A stretch of DNA of 64,000 nucleotides, taken from contig VUYT01000035.1 of the NCBI GenBank assembly GCA_008802785.1, positions 122,130 through 186,129 on the forward strand. Reading direction: 5' to 3'. The notes under the pieces were generated by a model, which was not told where the DNA came from, ran no database searches, and saw nothing but the letters and a program-made list of their open reading frames with translations. The number at the start of each line of letters is the position of its first letter. The first letter of the stretch is position 1. Made by a program: the position numbers and the translations under genes. Positions 32,296 to 45,080 of the stretch are shown here, piece by piece. This stretch comes from Symmetrospora coprosmae (Eukaryota; Basidiomycota; Cystobasidiomycetes; Symmetrosporaceae).

Positions 32296-33215
32296 GAGTA
32301 TGTGCTGCAGTCACCCGCAAAGGATACCCGACGGGGCCGCTCCGGCCGGATCGCTCGGAAGCACGTGGCTCGCGGGCTGAGATAGGGTCACGGTCGACAT
32401 GGAGACTTGGATACCCGCTCCAGTCCTGCGAGGGCACGACAGCCACCATACTCTTCGACATGGTCATATCGAGAAGTCGGGCGCACCGTTGCCGCGCTCT
32501 GCCTTCGCATCACCACTGGCCGCCCGCGCGCACGCCGACGTTCTTGCAAACAGTCGGAACTGCAACCGTTCCCGCTGGAGCCTGCGCGCCTGAGCGTCGT
32601 CAACGGTCAACCACAGACCCGTTCGTGGCCTGCGCCGTATCAGGTGCACACGCAGCATTGGTCTCGCCCTGCCGCTTGCATTCGCTGACACGTGAAAGAC
32701 CTCCGACAGGGCGCCGATCCGAAGACTGCGTCCAGTCGAGCCACAGCGCGCTCCGCAGGCGGCGCCATTCTCCATAGCAAGCGCTGCTCAGTAGCACGCT
32801 GCTGAAGTCGTAGCTGGGCGTTTGTAAAGCGCGTCTAGCCAGGCTGTGCTGCTTGTACGTTGGGAAGACGAGCCACGAAAGGCACCGCCCGTCGCGGAGG
32901 ACAGGAAGACCGACAGACGAAAGTGTGGAGAGGCACTGCGGTTTCCCTGGTTTCGAAGAGACCTCATCTAGCCGTTCTGCAAGTAGCGGTACTGACTCGC
33001 CATCATGGCTGGAGTGCGACCGGTGCAACGTGAGTGAACGGGAGTTGTCCCCCTTTCTCGCCTCAGAGTCCCTGCAGGCTTTGGCTACCGTAGACCGATA
33101 GCGGTCGGATGCCTTTTACTGATACCCTGTTGCTCTCTATCGCTGCCCTTGACCCTACACATCGCCTCGGGCCCATGTCTCGACTGGACCGCTGCTCTCG
33201 CCCTCTTCCTCCACG
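32296..33215. other. Long intergenic region, no convincing gene
   Basis: 920 bases between two + strand genes. Minus-strand frames at 32464..32775 and 32600..33028 overlap each other in different frames and lack domain features. A donor-like CAAC|GTGAGTGA at 33029 preceded by an ATG at 33005 could mark a non-coding or short first exon of the next gene. Otherwise nothing is seen. Confidence 0.35.
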
Positions 33216-35843
33216 ATGGATCCGGATGTCTCAACAGCTCTGCCGGACTGGATGAGCAGGACTGTACTGTCAGAGGGTGGTCCAGAAGTGACCATAGCAC
33301 TACCGCAGACCTACTCCGGTGCGCCAATACCAGGCTTGACCTGGCCGTGGGTCAGCGCTGGCGGAGACCCAGATGCAGGCACCCTCGTGTCGGTTGTCGG
33401 GGGGACAGAGGAGGGACTAGTGCGCGTAGGAGGCACGACAGCACCACCTGAAGCCCTCTCAGCAGCAGCTGGCACCGCTGTCTCATCGCCCGCTTCGAGC
33501 GGGCCAGCTACAACGGGTGGCGACTCCGCCATTGCGTCGCAGCCATCGCAAACGGCCAGCCCGGGGAGCTCTCCCAGTGATCCAAGCCCGGCGGTGCCGT
33601 CTACCACCGTTCCTTCATCAAGCATCGCTTGCACGTCCGCCGCCCCAACATCGTCGGAGACGCTCGCAGCAGATCCGAACGTGGAATACCACTCGCCCGG
33701 ACTCAGCTCCGGAGTCGTCGTCGCAATCGTTATTGGCGTCATCGCTTTCGTCTTTCTCGTCTTCCTCATCATTGTCCTGTGCATAAAGTCGCGACGTCGG
33801 AAAGAACGGCGTGCAAACCGTCTCTCGGGGTCCAGCTATGATCCCGAAGATCACGTCTACCGAGATCCGTATGACAGCCATGCAGCTGGTGCGCAGCCAT
33901 CCATGTCCTCACGAGCTGGAGGCGCCTCTTTCGTAGGCGCAAGTACGGCTAGAGACGCGTCTTCCTCGCCTTCACCGCCGGAAACGCAGGGCCTGATGTC
34001 GCATCGGGACGACTCGGCAAGCGAGAGTCGGATGGAAGCGCTAGCGTCTGAGACTGGATCCCTAGCTGTTGGTCACGGTAGGAGCAGCATTCGAGCCGTC
34101 GACTTGACCCGACAACGAGACGTTAGCGGGCAGACAGACTCGAGCAGCAATCCGACAACGTCGACCGGCGGATCAACTACGACGCGCGGATCACTTATTG
34201 CACAATTCCCCACATACACTACGCGCAGGCCGAGCGACCAGGACTCGCCCGGTGGTGGCGTGATTGGCAAACGGAGCGGCGATAAGGGCGGAGAAGGTGG
34301 GGCGATGCTAGCGACCGATGCGGCTCTCGGTCCAGACTCGCCAGGTACCATGGCAAGCACAGAGTTGTTCTCGGCGCCCCCGCCTCGTGCACCTAGTCGC
34401 ACGAGAACGGTCGCCCTAGATCCGCCGCTTCCGCCTGGTGCGGCGTCATCAGGGTCGATTTCTGCTTCAACGCCTTCTTCGGCATCGACCCCACCAGCAA
34501 CAGTAGCGGTCAATGCGCTCGGACTTGGCAGACCATCACGATCACCTTCAAACGTGCATAGCGAATGCAACGCATCGCCATCTGGAGCTTCGTACCGTCC
34601 TGTCTTGAGTAGGAGTGACTCGACAGCTAGCGAAGGGCATACCGCCATCGACCTCCCATCAGAGTCTGTCAGTCAGGCTGTTTCGCGCAGTGTCTCCAAC
34701 TCGAGCACCAAGATGGTCGGTTGGCTGCGCGGTTTTGGCTTCTTGAAGCCTTATCTCGGTGGTAATGCGCCGATACCGACAACGCCGGTCAAGGCTCATC
34801 GCGCCCTGCCACGGGCGCCTTCACCGCAGACTCACAGTGTTAGCGGTCCGCTATACCCGCAACCCATGGAAGACCAGGCACAGCTATTGCCCTCGACGGT
34901 ACCACTGGAGCGAGCTGGCCCATCTTACCGACGCGTCACGACCACAGCAGCCGCATATGACCTAGCGGATCTCGAGGACCTCAAACGGAAGCCAACCATC
35001 ACGTACACACGTCCTTCTGGTTCGGGCCCGCAAGCCCCTGTGAGGGATCAACGACCGGGTCACATCAGCCCGCCAGGGCCAAGCTACTCTCCATTCGCTG
35101 CCAAAGGTGTCCCTCCGCCTTCCCGGGGTCGCGAAAGCGGTGATGAGGAAAGCGGGAGCGATGACGACGAAAAGAGAGACGCAGAGGAAGCCGACAACGA
35201 TGAAAGCCGGTCGTTCTTGTCGCATGGCAGAGGTAGCTCGGAAGGATCGGGCGCAGCCAGGTCGCGCTACAAGGCGCAGTCGCCGAGGCGGATGAGCCGC
35301 AACACGCTTGGAAGGCGCGTCGACGTTCCATATCTTGCTGAGAGTTGGGCGTATCGCTGACATCGTTCTGCGTGTCGTCGTCCCTCATCTGCCCACAGAC
35401 CCATTAAGCGTATGTCGGGCTTGTCGCAGGTCAGCCTTGTGGACGCTCGTAGCATCTCCGAATCTATCGCTGGCTCCGTGATTGCGGCACGCTCTCGCGC
35501 AAACAGCGGCAAGTCTCAATCGCGATCCCGGTCGAACTCCGCGTCGGCCGTCTCCCATCTAGGCGCGTCTTCCTCAGCTTCAGTCTCGCGGGCAGGTTCG
35601 ACAGGTGCACACTCGCAATCATCCCACTCTGCAAACGGTTCTCACGGAAGCGCAAGCCGATCCGGCAGCGGCAAGAGCCGCAGAAACGGCAACTCGTCGG
35701 ATGGTAGCGCCCCACGGAGATCAGAGGCACGATTGCGCAAAGTCAGCGAGAACCCGGAGCAGCGGTCTCCGGCGCGGGCGCCCCCTCTACCACCACCACC
35801 GCCGCCAATGCCGACGCCGCTCCCGCTTCCAGGTCGACAGTAA
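33216..35843 (+). CDS. Single-pass membrane protein with Ser/Thr-rich ectodomain and long cytoplasmic tail
   Basis: No family recognised. Exons 33216..35350 and 35399..35843 give 859 aa. The 48-nt intron has a GCTGACA branch and replaces an in-frame TGA, joining ESWA to PIKRMSGLSQ. Residues 1-165 are rich in Ser, Thr, Pro and Ala, as in O-mannosylated cell-surface stalks. The span is about 166-189 (GVVVAIVIGVIAFVFLVFLI) followed by KSRRRKERR. The cytoplasmic ~670 residues are disordered, with many SP sites, and end in a poly-Pro block (PPLPPPPPPMPTPLPLPG). The layout recalls Mid2/Wsc-type stress sensors, but there is no signal peptide or WSC domain in the visible frame. An unrecognised first exon could supply a signal peptide. 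Function unknown. Confidence 0.7.
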
Positions 35844-36147
35844 CATTTTGTGACGATCCCAGATCATACAGTCTCCTTCGTATCTTCCCGACGCCTGCTC
35901 GTTCTTTCTAGAACTGCGAAAGCCTTGCTATCCACGGGGAGCTAATCCCGGCACGAGTAATGAGTCTGCTTGACGTATGTATGTTCACTGAAATGTATCA
36001 GACCTCATGCAACGCTAGACGATGGCTCCCTATGTTTATGCGGTCCCTCTGTCGTTGCGGACAGACAGATGTCATTTTAAGGCTACAACAACACGACGGC
36101 ACTGCTACTACACCTTGTAGGAGTGATGGCCATACCGTTGGTGAAAC
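35844..36147. other. Convergent intergenic region, no gene seen
   Basis: 304 bases between the stops of the membrane protein (+) and the receptor (-). It is relatively AT-rich compared with its surroundings, as expected for 3' untranslated regions. Confidence 0.35.
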
Positions 36148-38485
36148 TTATGAATGAGAATGTGCGCCGTTGTTCAAAGGCACTAGCAAGCTATCGAGAT
36201 CCTTCTCTCCGCTGACCGCGGCTGTACCTTCAGCGTCCTTCTCTTCGAGCTGAGAACGAGACCCGATAGGCGCATACACAGAGTTGTCCCTGCGCTCACT
36301 CTCGCCTTCTTCCGTACCCTCCTCGCTGCTCGAGTCCTGGAAGCTGAGGCCATCCGACCATGTCCCGTCATCCCGCCTGCGCGCTCCAACCGCGCCGATG
36401 CCTGGCGCGTAGCGGGCCGTGCGTGTCTGACTGAGTGCGCTTGCCTTGCGCTGCAGCGTCGGCCGGCGCGCCAATCCCACTGGCGATCCACCAATGGTGA
36501 CGATAGACGCCTTACGCTCGCCTCCACCGCCGCATGCGTCCGACGCGCCAGAGTTGCGGCGGAGGGCGCTCAAGCTAAAGCTGCTACCACGGCGTGCTGT
36601 CGACGTTGGTGCGACAATGCCGTCCCCCGAGAGCGAAACGGCATTGTCGCCTCCGCCGACGTTCATCCCGCTCGGGAAAGACATGAAACGCTTCTCTGCG
36701 TCAAGACCACCGCTCTCGCCTTCCTTCATGTGACCGATCCCGCTGCCTACTTGCGAAAAGGAGACGCGGATGCCGCCAGGGTTACTGCGACCGAACGTGT
36801 AACTCGCCGATGGTCCCGATGGTGGCGTGCTCGTGCCTTTGCGGAAAACAGGGAGAGGGTCCTCTCAGCTTCTGAAACACTTCTTGACCGAGCGTGTATG
36901 CAGCACCCACCATTATTACTCTGGCTGTGCTCGCTGTCTTTGCTTGAGCGGAAGATCTTGCGAGTCAAGACGTAAAGGATGGCATTGAAGCAGCCGCCAA
37001 GGGCAAAGAGGAAGCCGCATCCAGCTTGGACATCGAAATTGTAGGTCCAGGGCTTTTTTGTCACGCGCGCGAGGCGGAAAATGGCGAGGGGCAGGATGGA
37101 GATGATGTACGCCGCCGGGAAGAGGAGCATCATAAGCGCAGCACGATCCAGTCTACGATTCCGCTCGACGGCGTTCGGATCCTTGATGCGCTGCTTGATC
37201 TTTGGTTGACGCGGCTCGCCTTTGCTGATGGAGGAGGCGGCGCCCAGGTTGGTCGAGGCACTCGGGCGTCGGACCCACCCTTGCCCCTGCACATCAAGAG
37301 TGGCAATTACAGGCGCAGCATCGCCGTCCTTCTCAGATTCGCTGGCTTTGCAAAGCTCGTGATCGATGTTCGGGAAACGCGCGCTTGCGTCTCCGGCATC
37401 GCCGCTCGCTGCTGGAGTAGCTGGGATGACCGCGATTGGCGAGGTAGGGACCAGCCTACCGTCTGCGGCGCGTCGGAGCTGGAACAGCTGGTGATTGTAT
37501 GCGCCAGCTTGAAAGAGCCTGAACCAGAGGAAGAGGAAGATGCCGCCATACATGAAGAGCGAGCCGAAGGCCGATATGAAGACCTGTGGAACGGTGAGCC
37601 GCATTAGCTGGGTCTGCGGGATCTGCGGAGCTTGCTCGCGAGCGAGTCGCTGATGGACGCACGATGAGGTAGTGATTCCAAAGCCGCCATGGCTCGTAGT
37701 CCAGCGCGATCCAGCACCACATGCCCGCACCAGAGTAGAAGGGCGTTGCTGTCTGCCCTCTGCCTCGCAGGTAGGCTACGTGGATGGGTCCTATCGCCGA
37801 CATGATGGCGACAATCGTCCAGACAGCGGGTACAGCGCATGCGACGACCTTGCTAGAGGGCTTGTACCGCCGGATAATGAAAGATGCTGTGTGCGCCGCG
37901 ATCAGGAAGGACCAGATGGCGCTGCCGAGGTCGCCGGCTTGGATGAGAACGCTCTGCGTGGGACACAGGCGAGAGGCAGATGCTTGAGGCCGCAGGTTCG
38001 TAAAGTACCAGTAATGATTCAACGCAAAGCCCGTAGATTGCATCAGGTCTGCAACGAGCAGGTTGGCAAAGAGCACTCCGACTGCAGTGAGCGCAGGAAG
38101 CCATCAGTCATTGGAACCTCGGGAAGCAGTGTGACTGGGGCGTTGGCTGTGCATGCAGAGGGAAGAGAGGGACCCACATTGTGTCCGCAGGAAAGCGAAT
38201 CTCGACGCTTTTCCGCTCTTTGGTTTCCGCAGAACACTGAGCAAGTGAAAGGAGATCCATGACAGAAGAGTGACGCAGCAGCACCAGCTCACGGTCGAAG
38301 CGACAGCGACCATCTGGAGAAAGCATTCGGTGGAAGAGGTTCATCAAAACGTAGATCTTCACGATAGAAGTCGCGCGCGGGCTCATAACCGAGCGGGGCG
38401 GGATGCAACGAGCGACACTCACGAGGGTCCCTGTGCGGTGGTGCAGCACGTCGTCCGTGGGCGGGACATACACGAAGGGCGCCAT
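36148..38485 (-). CDS. Git3/cAMP-receptor-like G-protein-coupled receptor
   Basis: Predicted seven-span plasma-membrane receptor of the fungal Git3/Gpr1 glucose-sensing type or the related cAMP-receptor-like class. Exons 38485..38423, 38313..38178, 38081..37663, 37583..36911 and 36863..36148 give 668 aa. Span 1 is VAVASTVSWCCCVTLLSWIS. LFANLLVADLMQSTG is span 2 with the class motif. Span 3 is followed by HTASFIIRRYK, and a later loop reads GMWCWIALDYEPWRLWNHY, the most typical signature of this class. Span 5 is FGSLFMYGGIFLFLWFRLFQ. A long third cytoplasmic loop (~130 residues) precedes ALMMLLFPAAYIISILPLAI and FLFALGGCFNAILYVLTRKI. The tail of ~250 residues is Ser/Gly-rich. The last intron has a poor polypyrimidine tract and is tentative. 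Confidence 0.82.
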
Positions 38486-39100
38486 GATGGCCGACGCTTC
38501 CCGGCAGGAAGCTCGCCTCGGTCTTTGCTGTCGCCTAGAGCTGCCAGGGGGATGGTGGCGGCGACTACGGACGAGCTGCGGTCAGGGATGCCAGACTGCT
38601 TTTGAGGTACGTCGTTTGGTTCTCCACGTCTTGCGGTGTGCCCGAGTGCGGCACAGATGGACCTGCTGCAGCTGCTGTTCCTGGTCCCTGTTCCCTCTCG
38701 GGCACTCCGTGTTAAAAGATGACGGCACTCCGCTCTAACTGATTGCGCTTCTGCGCTAGCGTCGCCGTCCGGAAGCTGCAGGTGAAGATGGCCGACAGCA
38801 ACTTGAAGGGACAGTCTTGATAGGATGTGTGTGTCCTGTTGCAAAGCCACCCTCTTGTGCCTGCGTCCACCATCGCTCCCACGCTCGCTTTTCCTCTGCA
38901 AACGCGACGGGCTGGTCTTGTTGTTCCTCGGCGGCCGGCCGCCGGAAATGGGCCATGGAGGCCTCGCCTGGACCGCGGTACGCGTGGCGAAAAAGACCAC
39001 ACCCAAGAGATTCGACGAATTATCGGAGGCATGGACAACTTGCCTCGCTCTCTTTGTCGTACATCATGATGTCATTTCTCGTTTGACAGCAGCTGTCTCG
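38486..39100. promoter_or_regulatory. Promoter region of the Git3-like receptor
   Basis: 615 bases between the FES1 stop and the receptor start, both genes on the minus strand. Overlapping frames here have no domain features. Confidence 0.4.
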
Positions 39101-40545
39101 CTACAACGCAGCTTTAAACTGCTCCCACTCCGACTTTGCGAGGTCGCCAGGCACCAATCCTTCACTGCCAGCCTGCTGCTCGAGCTGCTGGACAACTTCT
39201 CTGATCCTTCCACGCTGCTCCTGCGTCAAGGCACCCTTGAGACTGGATGATGACCGCGACCGCTGAGTGACGGAAACGAGGAACTGGAGCGCCTTGTCCC
39301 TGTAGTCGAGGTCAATCTCCTCGAGCTCCCCGTTTGGTCCGGCAGGGACGGCGTGCTCGCCATCGAGACTTCGCAGGACGCGGTCGACAATCCCGGCTTT
39401 CTGCGCGGGGACAAGGCACAGTGCATCGGCCTGCGCATCGTCCTCGGCGTTGACGACGAGCGAGTTGGCCAGGAACACGGCTTTCCGCCGCAAGGGCAGA
39501 GACGGGTCCTCGAGCGACGCAGAGAGCGCGGACCACCCGTCCAGCTCGGCGAAACGCGTCATTGACGAGGGGTTGTGCCGCACTAGCGCAGAGAGCGTGT
39601 ACATTGCCTTGGAACGCTGTTCGGCGCTGCTAGGGTCTGCGAGCAGCGAGAGCAGCTTCGGCAGCGGGTCGAGCGCTTCGAAAGCTGCTTGCGATTTGGG
39701 ATTGTTCTGCGTGGATGTAAAAGTGCAAAAGTCAGCACCTGTACCCACGCTTGTTGCGACCGAAGCCGACGCCTACCTGGATGGCAGTGCCTAGGACCCA
39801 GCAGGCCTGTATCCGCATCTCCTCGTTCGGGTCGTCCAGGAAGTCAGAGATCGGCTGCCACAGCTTCATCTTCTCCAGGTCTGCGGCGGGTGCGTGTACA
39901 TGATGGCGGTCAGCTGGTTGTCGACACAGCGCCTTGTGGGTTACTCCGGGCAGCACTGCTCGAAACTCACCATTCGCGTTATCGAGACTTTCGACGAGCT
40001 GGACGGGAATGGAGGGGAGGATGTGGGTAGAAGCGATGTCGCGGTGAAACGTCAGCTTGTGCTGTCCATCGTGCTCGTGCAGGCAGCGCACTCGTGGCTT
40101 CCTCCGCCACCAACTCACCATCTCGAGCTCGTCCCAGATGTACATCTTCTGCTCGTGGTCGTAGGCGTCGCTCTTGAGGTCCCTGACGGCCTCCATCATC
40201 CTCTGTGCATCGCTCTTGCCGAGGATGGCATCGAGCACGGCAGGGTCGAGTTTCTTTGGTGCTTGTCCTCCTGCTGCAGTCGAGGTCGAGGTCGAGGTGG
40301 AAGCGACGCCGCTCGACGCGATAGCCTCTTCGACTCCGCTGCTGGCCTCCCCGTCGGTCGTGGGCAGCGTTACTGCAGTGCTAGCGTCGTGTGTCGCGCT
40401 GTTGCCGTTGCCATTGCTACTCTGCGCGGTACCTGCCACGAAAAAAGGGGTTGGCGACTTGGACGTCAGCAGAGGCCTTCAGTTCTCGGAGGGGGGAGAA
40501 GCGCGACGCACTCCAGGCGAGAAGAGCTTCAAGTTGCTTGTTCAT
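39101..40545 (-). CDS. FES1: Hsp70 nucleotide exchange factor Fes1/HspBP1
   Basis: Armadillo-type exchange factor for cytosolic Hsp70 (Ssa), which promotes ADP release and clearance of misfolded protein. Exons 40545..40512, 40432..40119, 39998..39971, 39880..39777 and 39706..39101 give 361 aa. The start MNKQLEALLAWSTAQ is the family's opening helix, formed by splicing. A Ser/Thr/Ala-rich insert (STSTSTST) precedes the core. The core reads YDHEQKMYIWDELEMLVESL, ANDLEKMKLWQPISDFLDDP, then RIQACWVLGTAIQNNPKSQA and RSKAMYTLSALVRHNPSSM, the typical ARM-like repeats. The C-terminus is EWEQFKAAL. Exon 3 is only 28 nt. It is divergent from the MYND gene across 134 bases. Confident. Confidence 0.92.
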
Positions 40546-40679
40546 GGTGCTTGGCTCTGACTGTCTGTGACTGTGTAACACTGTTAGTTGCTTGATGCTG
40601 GCAGCTTGGTGACCCTGTCTGTCGTGCTCTCTATCGCTCCCTTCACCTTCAGCTCTCCCTCGCTCACCCAGGCGGGTGG
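40546..40679. promoter_or_regulatory. Short divergent promoter between FES1 and the MYND gene
   Basis: 134 bases between two start codons, so the genes probably share promoter elements. No heat-shock element that I would call with confidence is visible. Confidence 0.35.
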
Positions 40680-43600
40680 ATGGATGCGATGGAGCGTCCT
40701 GGAACATTCGAGGACAAGGACGCAGCAGGAGCAGGAGCAGGGACAGGGGCAGCAACATGGCGCAGCTGGCTGTTCAGCCATCCCAACGAGTCGCAGCAGC
40801 ACAATGATGACCCGAGCAGCCCAAGCTCCCCATCGTTCTCGTCGTCCTTCGTCAAGCGGGGCGGTGGGTTCCTGTCGGCCATCATGAAGGACAGCAACGG
40901 CGAGGCCGAGCAGGAGGGAGCGAAGGGCAAGCAGCAAGAGAAGAAGCGGCAGAGGAATCGCCGTCGCTCGCACAGGCGTGCAAACAGTGGAGGGCCTGCG
41001 CTGAGTTCGAGCACCAGCACGGGTGCGGGCAGTAGCAATGGCAGAGCTGGCAACGATATCGATAGCGATAGCAGCAGCAGCGGCGGAAGCAGTGCAGGTA
41101 CAGATAGCGGGAGCGAGAGCGAGCGCGATGCGGAGATGTCTCCTGCGGCGTATGAGCAGGCTGAGATGGACGCCGAGGCGTTGCTGTGGGAAGCGCAGGT
41201 GGGTCCCAGAGCATGCGCGAACGTGTGTGTCACCGCCCCTCCGCCCCATCTCCGTCGCTTTCTACAGGCAGAGGAGAGCGGACAGCGCGGCGAGGTGCCA
41301 CCAATGATGCAGTCAATGTCCCGTCACGCTGATCTGTGCTCCTCCTTCATACCGCAGATGGCTCTCATCTCGCACGAGTACCGCTCCGCAATGCGAAAGC
41401 TCCGCAAGGCCGTTCGGTTTGGGAGCCCCTCGGCGTGCCTGTCCCTTGGCAAGTGCGTCTAATGTTCGCTCACCGCATCAGCACCCGCATCAGCGTATTC
41501 GCATCCATGGCCGCTGGCTAACCTGATGTGTCCCCCTTGTCTGCTTCTTCTGTGCCGCGTTCCGGTGCCTTCCCCACGCAGCATCCTGAGCAAGGGCCTC
41601 TCCTGCTCGTCAAATGAAAAGCACTCACATCACCAGCAAGGCCAGTCGCACGCGCACTCGCACTCCAGCATACAGCCCAACGTCGCCCGTGCCGTCCGAT
41701 ATTACATCCAGGGTCTCGAGCTCGAGGATCAGCGGAGCGAGCGGGAGCGCCTCATCAGCGCGACGGCGGGGCACGGTGATGAGGGTGAAAGGGAGGGTGC
41801 AGCGGGGATGGAGCTACCCTCTCAAGCCGGTCACACCGACGATGCCGCAGTCATCGTCGCCCAGCTCAACACGGAGGTCGTCCAGGACATTGCGAACGGC
41901 CTGTGCATCCTCTATCGTCACGGGAAGATCAGGCCCGATATCGAGCTTGGCGCGCAGGTTGGGTCGCGGTCTCCGAGCGCTCAGCTCAAGCTTGGGAGCA
42001 GGCACAAAGCTCCGCATTCACTTTCCAGGCACAGCGATAGCGAAAAGGGCGCAGCAGGCTCGAGCATGGAGACACGGAAGGACTCGGACCTTGAAAAGCC
42101 CGGACATGGAGCGGACTCCGAAAAGGGCACAAGGAGGCATGACGAGGGCGAGAAAGCAGAGGAGGACCCCAGAGCTCCCGATGCACCAGAACGGCACTGC
42201 GACAGCAAACGCAGGAATGGGTTAACGTCTGCATGGGAGCGTGGCGGAAAGGCTGCGTTACCGCTTGCACTTAAGCTCGAGCAGCTGCTCGGGCTGGATT
42301 TCGACGAAGAGGACAGGCAACAAGACGACGGCCTTCCGATGTCCCAGGAAGCCCAGTCCTCCTCGACTTCGCCGCCTCCCCTTCTCGAGCGGCACACTTT
42401 CCCAACGGACTCCGGCTTTCCATCCGAAGACACGTCTCCTGTGTCACAAGACAGCAACAGCGTCGCAGTATCTCCAAACGGCGCACTCGCACCCAAAATA
42501 AACAAGACTGTATCCTTTTCCCGTCTGCCGCCGAAGCAGAAGCGCTCGTCGACCCTTGCACCGGCAGCCCCTACTTCGCTGCTTGACGCCATCTCTTCCC
42601 GTCAAGCCCGATCAGCCCTCGTTCACCTATGGTACATCCTGGCGCTCGTCTCCTTCGCTTCGCCGTCCCTTGAACTGGCCCAGCCGGCCGCGTTAAATCC
42701 CAGCTCGAAGTTGGGCCAGGGCAGCAGTCATTCGCAGGTCAGTGGTCATCGCGCAGCTCGGCGCTACTGGCAGAAGCTTGTGCGGCTTGCCGAAAGTCAG
42801 GGAGCAGGAAGCAAAGAGGCAGACGAAATAGTGGAGAAAGCCCAAGCACGTCTCCAGATGCTTGAGGAGGTAGCTGTCGCAACCCCGCAGTCTCCGACAG
42901 TCGGGTCAGCCCACGCCTCGCAGACGCCTGCGCCCGTCCGCATGGGCATTGCGGATTTGCTCAGTCCCACAGAGGGAGGTTATGGCCGCCCCAAGGAGAC
43001 GAACGGTTTCGCCTTCGATGACGTGCGCGAGACGCCTCCAGCGCCGCAAAAGATGCCGCTGGAAGGGAGTGCCCGAGCGAGCAATGATGATCGCGCCTCA
43101 TTCGCTCAAGCCGTCGCCAGTGCTCATACCTCAAATATCCGTGGTCCGTCTGCGAATGCCCTCTCGGTCTCCCCGCCTTCATCCTCAGCCACCGCTCGGC
43201 CGCCCGCCAAAGCGCCGACAGATGATTCGCCGGCTGTTGGGTCTTCTGCCACAGTCGCAGGACCACGCCGCGCCAAGGCCCAATTCGCCATCTTTGACTC
43301 GCCAACGTCTGTCAAGTCGTTCGCCTCCATCAAGGGTAACGGCAATGGGAATCTTGCTGCCCCCGCAGCGCAAGGCGGCGGCAGCCGGATTCGCGGGAAC
43401 AGCAGCGCTTCCCTGCTTTCGGCGTCCAGTGCTGCAGGCCCTGAGAAAGGCAAGGGAAGAGGCTGGGTCGACGTGCCGTGGACGGTCCGGTCGCCCCGTT
43501 CGAGCACGAGTATTTCCAAGATGAGCACGACAAGTCATTTAGCGCCCGATTGGTTGGCGAGACCTTCTGCGAGCGGCCAAAGGAGCGACTCATACGGTAC

Positions 43601-45080
43601 AGCTAATCAGTCGACCTCCGGCCACAGCACGCGGGGCCATCTGCTACATCATCAGCGTTCAACACCACTCCTGCGCGCACCGCTATCCGCTTCATCACCC
43701 GCTTCCGGCACTGCCCGCGCCAAAGGCAAGTCGCGATGGACGCCGTTAGCTAGCGCGACGCTTGCCGTCTCCGACCCAAGGGAGCACAGTCTCGCGCATC
43801 CCGTCCACTCACATGCCTCGCAATACGACCACCGCGCCTACACCGATCCGACGAGTGTTGCGAGTCTTCCGCATACGAGCGGGGATGCCACCCGACCAAG
43901 CCGGGCCTACTCGTCTGCGCACCTCCTGCTGAATCGCAACCGGCGCAACAGGGGGAGCAGTTCGAGCCTTGCGAGTTTTGCTAGCCTGCGAGGCGTGCAG
44001 AAGAGCTTCTCGAGTCTGCGCAACTTTTTCACCACTTCTTCTGGCGGCCCACACGCAGTTGGAGCAGAGGACGCTGGGAGCGTGCTCGACGAGGAGGAGG
44101 AGGACTGCGTCGAGGAGGCAGAAGAGGAAGAGAGGAAGGCCGATGAGCTCAGGCGCAAGTTGCTGGAGCAGGCCAGAAGACACGATGAGGCGGTCGCAGA
44201 GATTGAGGCACGCGAGGCGCAGTGGGGCTCCGAGTACCGCGATTGGGGCGATGGCGACTCGGTCGACTTCTACGAAAGCGTCGAGACAAGTCCGGCGCCT
44301 GGGCCGAGCCCGCAGCATGTCGACACAGACGAGGGATTGCCTCTCGCTCCGGCTGTTTTGCCTGGCGCGGCCGCCAAGGTGAACGGCCACAACCAGCATG
44401 CGGGTCATCGTCTTTCAATGTCGAACGGGATGGAAAGCGAGAGTCTGGCTTCATCTCGCGCAGTCCGCCCTCTTTCTACTTCCATCCCATCCAGCAGTCT
44501 ACTCCGTCCCACCTTCTCTTCCCATCCGAGCCGTGCTGGCAGTAGCATCACGCCTCCGCCGGCTCCTCCAGGCACCCCGTCGTCTATGGCCGTGTCTTTC
44601 GGCCAAAAAGCTGCCACGGGCGAGAAGCGGCGAGCAGCGGGTGCCCTTCGTCCTCCACGCAGCTTCCAGCTGAACGACCCGACGTCACCCTCGCTTACTC
44701 CGCGAGCATCGGCCGCTGACCTGCGTTGCACTGCTGCGGCGCTCCCGCCGTCTCGCGCAGCGGGTCTGAGCACCGCGTCTTCCTCAGACGGCGGGGGCTC
44801 GACACCCACGCATCGCTATCATGGCGCAACTGGTCGACTAGCCACGGGCTGCTGGGAGGGTGACGAAGGCGGCATCCCCGGCCCGCTCAAGATCGACCCC
44901 CTCCTCGCAGCGCTCGAAGCTGCCTCGCGCGTCAACGTCAAGAGCAGGTGCGCAGTCTGCGGCAAGTCGGGTGTCAACTTCCCGAAATGCAACAAATGCA
45001 GCATGACGTTCTGCTCGAGGGACTGCAGGATTGCGTCGGGTGGAGAAGAGGGCTTGAAGCTCGGCAAGCACGTCTGCTAG
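40680..45080 (+). CDS. Large MYND zinc-finger protein, function unknown
   Basis: Exons 40680..41198, 41268..41452 and 41582..45080 give 1400 aa. The first intron is a multiple of three and open in frame, so its splicing is judged from good GTGGGT and CTACAG signals; the second removes a stop. The C-terminus (C1358 onward) is a MYND finger: CAVCGKSGVNFPKCNKC, then CSRDC and a final H-x3-C. Upstream regions suggest helical repeats (ISHEYRSAMRKLRKAVRFGS; NVARAVRYYIQGLELEDQRS; RAARRYWQKLVRLAESQG), possibly Sel1-like, between long Ser/Pro/Ala-rich stretches. A coiled-coil with RKLLEQARRHDEAVAEIEAR lies near 1080. MYND domains bind Pro-rich partners. The combination of distributed repeats with a C-terminal MYND recalls chitin-synthase-activating or Sel1-MYND proteins, but this is inference. 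Confidence 0.75.

Noticed and set aside
32464-33028. Two overlapping minus-strand open frames in the 32.3-33.2 kb gap
   Set aside because: They use different frames, have no domain features and no splice model joins them.
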